A stretch of DNA of 22,830 nt from a virus, in IMG/VR virus record IMGVR_UViG_3300030098_007087, positions 96,758 through 119,587 of that record, one strand, 5' to 3'. Both the position numbers and the translations under genes were made by a program. The first letter of the stretch is position 1, and every line of letters starts with the position of its first letter. The notes under the pieces are model-generated. The model ran no database searches. It saw only the letters and a list, made by a program, of their open reading frames with translations, and had not been told where the DNA came from. This document shows positions 20,669 through 22,830 of this stretch, in pieces.

Positions 20669-22830
20669 TTGACACCAGAAGAATTACAACAAGCGAAAGA
20701 CCGCCTAGCTGAATACAAGAGGGATTTGGAAAGCGTTTCTGAAGTCGATCAGGAACGTTTGAAAGCAGTTATGAAGCTGGAAAATCAGCTAAATGATGTT
20801 CAAGCCAAGCGATTATCTGATTTTCAACTACAAATGGCAGAATTTGACGAGATGGTCAAGGATTCTCAAAAAGAGATAGCCAGTCTAAATAGAGAATTAA
20901 CCGATGCTGAAAAAGAATATCGAGAAGCCAAAAAAACAGGCGATCAGGCAGCCATCGCTGCCGCCCAAGTCAAAATTGATTTGCTGGACGACGAGATAGA
21001 GAAACAAGAAGAAATAATTGAACTAGTCAAAGAGCAAAAGAAAGAACAAGAAGACCTCAACTCAACTACAGGAAACCTTATATCAACCCTTACAGGTGTC
21101 CAAGCCGAACAAACTGGTGTGATTGGTGCCATTCAAAAAAGCATGAACCAAGGAATGGGCTTTGGTGGAGCGATGAACGCCCTCATGGGCAGCATGACGA
21201 CTAGCTTTAAAGCCATAGTTACACCAATAAATGTTGTTGCCTCTATTGCTGCAAAAGTTGTCGAAAGCACAGTTGCTATGGTGATGTCAACAGACCAAGC
21301 ATTGGCAAACTTCAACAAACTAACAACTGCTAGTGGTAAACTAAATCGAGCTATATTTGAAGCCTCTGTTCAAACAAAGCAATTCGGTGTAAACATGGAG
21401 CAGACTGTTCAAGTTGCTGGAGAATTGTTCACTTCAATGACATCCTTCAGGGATATGACCGAAGAGACCGTAACAGAAGTAACAACGCTCGCCGCAGCTT
21501 TGAATAAAGTTGGATTGTCAACAAAAGACTTTGGTGAAATATCTGATTTAGCAATGAAAGGCTTTAGCATGAATCTGACGGAAGCGAACAACCTTCAGAT
21601 GGAGCTTTTAGGGGTCGCCAAAGACTTGAACGTACCATTGAGCCAAATTGGTGCTAATTTCAATTCATCTATGAATGAGCTAGCCAAATACGGACCAGCC
21701 GGAATTGAAGTGTTCAAAGAGTTGGCAGCAATGGCACAAGCTGCTGGTGTTGAGATGGAAACTCTTCTTGGTGTTGCAAAAGGTTTTGACACAATTGAAG
21801 GCGCAGCCGAAAAAACATCAAAACTCAATGCCATTTTAGGCTCAACAATGAATACAATGGAAATGCTGAATGCTACAGAGTCAGAAAGACTTATGATGAT
21901 AAAGCGCTCTGTAGAAGCCACTGGTCGGTCTTTCGATTCAATGGATCGACATGAAAAGCAAGCAATTGCAGCAGCAGCAGGCATTTCTAGCATGTCTGAC
22001 GCACAAAAGTTTTTCAACACCAGTGGGGCTGAGTTTGAAGCTCAAATGGCTAAACTAACAGGAGAGGCTGGAAACTTGGAGGACGCCACAGGCGCAGCAA
22101 CATCAATTACAGAAAAATTTAGGCTCATGATGGAAACCACAGCAGTTGCAATTATGCCACTAATCAAATTAGTGACTTCGCTGCTCTCCGCACTCCTGTT
22201 CCTTCTAACGCCAATTTTTGCAATTCTAAATGGTGTTATTGGAATGTCCGAAGCATTTGGAGAATTTATTGGAGTCGGAAAAGAAATGGGAATTCTACTA
22301 ACAGCAGGGGCTGTAGCCGGCGGCTTTTTCTACTTGAAGTTCTTATTGAAGGGAACACATATTGAAATGTTGAAAATGCTAAAAGCTACCTTCCTTACAA
22401 AAAGGGGGTTGATAGACTTTGCCACATCTATACCATCTATGCTAAAAACAGTGCTTGTCGATGCAAAAAATGCAATCATTGGCAAGGCGATGGCACTTAA
22501 GACTTCTCTTACACCATCTTTTATAGCAGCTAAAAGTAAGCTCATTGCTTTTGGGGGTTCAATCAAGACAAGTCTTATGGGGGCACTGACAGCAGCTAAA
22601 ACTGCCATTATTGCAAAAGCAACCGCACTCAAAACTACTCTCGTCGGAGCTTTGACTACTGCCAAAGGAGCCATCATCGCTAAAGCGGTTGCGCTCAAAA
22701 CTACTCTCGTCGGGGCTTTGGTTGCCGCTAAAGCAGCCATCATCGCTAAAGCGGTTGCGCTCAAAACTACTCTCGTCGGGGCTTTGGTTGCCGCTAAAGC
22801 AGCCGTCATCGCTAAAGCAGTTGCGCTCAA
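20669..22830 (+). CDS. Tail tape measure protein (partial, runs off the window)
   Basis: At least 720 residues are visible. TTG at 20669 is supported by GAGGG 7 bases upstream; no ATG is available nearby. Residues 1-130 are a charged coiled coil (DRLAEYKRDLESVSEVDQ and similar). A region of amphipathic helices follows (about 170-490), with ANFNKLTTASGKLNRAIFEA, FGEISDLAMKGFSMNLTEAN and AAAGISSMSDAQKFF, typical of tape measure proteins. Hydrophobic segments lie at about 490-525 (MPLIKLVTSLLSALLFLL) and 538-556 (ILLTAGAVAGGFFYLKFLL), probably used when DNA crosses the host membrane. From residue 600 a 22-residue Ala/Lys repeat runs to the edge. The protein sets tail length and occupies the tube lumen. 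It resembles tape measures of marine myoviruses more than T4 gp29. Confidence 0.9.
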   Translation, partial: MTPEELQQAKDRLAEYKRDLESVSEVDQERLKAVMKLENQLNDVQAKRLSDFQLQMAEFDEMVKDSQKEIASLNRELTDAEKEYREAKKTGDQAAIAAAQVKIDLLDDEIEKQEEIIELVKEQKKEQEDLNSTTGNLISTLTGVQAEQTGVIGAIQKSMNQGMGFGGAMNALMGSMTTSFKAIVTPINVVASIAAKVVESTVAMVMSTDQALANFNKLTTASGKLNRAIFEASVQTKQFGVNMEQTVQVAGELFTSMTSFRDMTEETVTEVTTLAAALNKVGLSTKDFGEISDLAMKGFSMNLTEANNLQMELLGVAKDLNVPLSQIGANFNSSMNELAKYGPAGIEVFKELAAMAQAAGVEMETLLGVAKGFDTIEGAAEKTSKLNAILGSTMNTMEMLNATESERLMMIKRSVEATGRSFDSMDRHEKQAIAAAAGISSMSDAQKFFNTSGAEFEAQMAKLTGEAGNLEDATGAATSITEKFRLMMETTAVAIMPLIKLVTSLLSALLFLLTPIFAILNGVIGMSEAFGEFIGVGKEMGILLTAGAVAGGFFYLKFLLKGTHIEMLKMLKATFLTKRGLIDFATSIPSMLKTVLVDAKNAIIGKAMALKTSLTPSFIAAKSKLIAFGGSIKTSLMGALTAAKTAIIAKATALKTTLVGALTTAKGAIIAKAVALKTTLVGALVAAKAAIIAKAVALKTTLVGALVAAKAAVIAKAVAL
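22466..22830 (+). repeat. 66-bp tandem repeat (22-residue, 2 x 11) in the tape measure gene
   Basis: Five full units start at 22466, 22532, 22598, 22664 and 22730, and a sixth is cut by the window edge at 22796. The core string aaaactactctcgtcgg recurs exactly 66 bases apart (22631, 22697, 22763). The last unit encodes KAAIIAKAVAL plus KTTLVGALVAA, two 11-residue halves each starting with Lys. Units 1 and 2 are diverged at the DNA level, while units 4 and 5 are nearly identical, indicating recent duplication toward the 3' side. An antisense open frame here is only a shadow of the repeat. Confidence 0.92.

Noticed and set aside
22330-22830. Long antisense open frame of 166 residues rich in Ala, Met and Val
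   Set aside because: It is the reverse complement of the 66-bp repeat in the tape measure gene. It has no ribosome site or neighbours on that strand, and its repeats only mirror the + strand protein.
1-22830. CRISPR arrays, insertion sequences, integrase sites, tRNA or rRNA genes
   Set aside because: None seen. The only tandem repeats are coding repeats in the portal and tape measure genes, and the gaps between genes are too short to hold such elements.

Overview
This window is part of the late (virion) gene cluster of a contractile-tailed bacteriophage with a T4-type morphogenesis set. Every supported gene is on the + strand. They are packed with overlapping or nearly abutting ends, and most have an AGGAG/GGAGG-type ribosome site. 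The T4-type order is visible: terminase large subunit (gp17), portal (gp20), prohead protease (gp21), scaffold (gp22), major capsid (gp23), neck gp13 and gp14, tail completion gp15, sheath gp18, tube gp19, a gp26-like tail/baseplate assembly protein, and the start of a tape measure protein. The unassigned genes are of the kind seen in uncultured marine T4-like phages. The bacterial host cannot be named from this sequence.

Layout. 1-2.7 kb: end of an unknown gene, a small protein, an exported membrane-anchored protein, a fibre with a self-cleaving S74 chaperone domain, a zinc-ribbon protein and an unknown protein. 2.7-7.6 kb: packaging motor and portal, then two unknown proteins. 7.6-9.7 kb: a three-helix membrane protein, a tiny apparently frame-shifted gene, the protease, a small protein carrying protease cleavage motifs, a ribosomal protein bS21 homologue and a probable virion surface protein. 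9.8-12.75 kb: scaffold and major capsid, closed by a strong terminator. 12.8-15.5 kb: neck and tail completion. 15.6-19.1 kb: sheath and tube, separated by a hairpin. 19.2-22.8 kb: tail assembly genes and the tape measure, which runs off the end of the window inside a 66-bp repeat array.

How the genes work together. gp22, probably with one or more small core proteins, should scaffold gp23 around the gp20 portal. gp21 should then trim the scaffold and gp23 at L/I-x-E|A/G sites, and gp17 should fill the head. gp13, gp14 and gp15 would close the head and cap the tail. gp18 and gp19 would build the contractile tail around the tape measure, with the gp26-like protein and its frameshift extension placed where tail assembly chaperones normally sit.

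Most notable points: (1) an apparent +1 frameshift at a seven-T run (20043-20049) that would add a 64-residue aromatic and charged domain to the gp26-like protein just before the tape measure; (2) a phage-encoded bS21 between the prohead protease and the capsid genes; (3) a hidden small gene at 7960-8077 that reads as protein only with a +1 shift; (4) hendecad-type 22-residue repeats in the tape measure; (5) repeated CTAWTTATA elements in five intergenic gaps.
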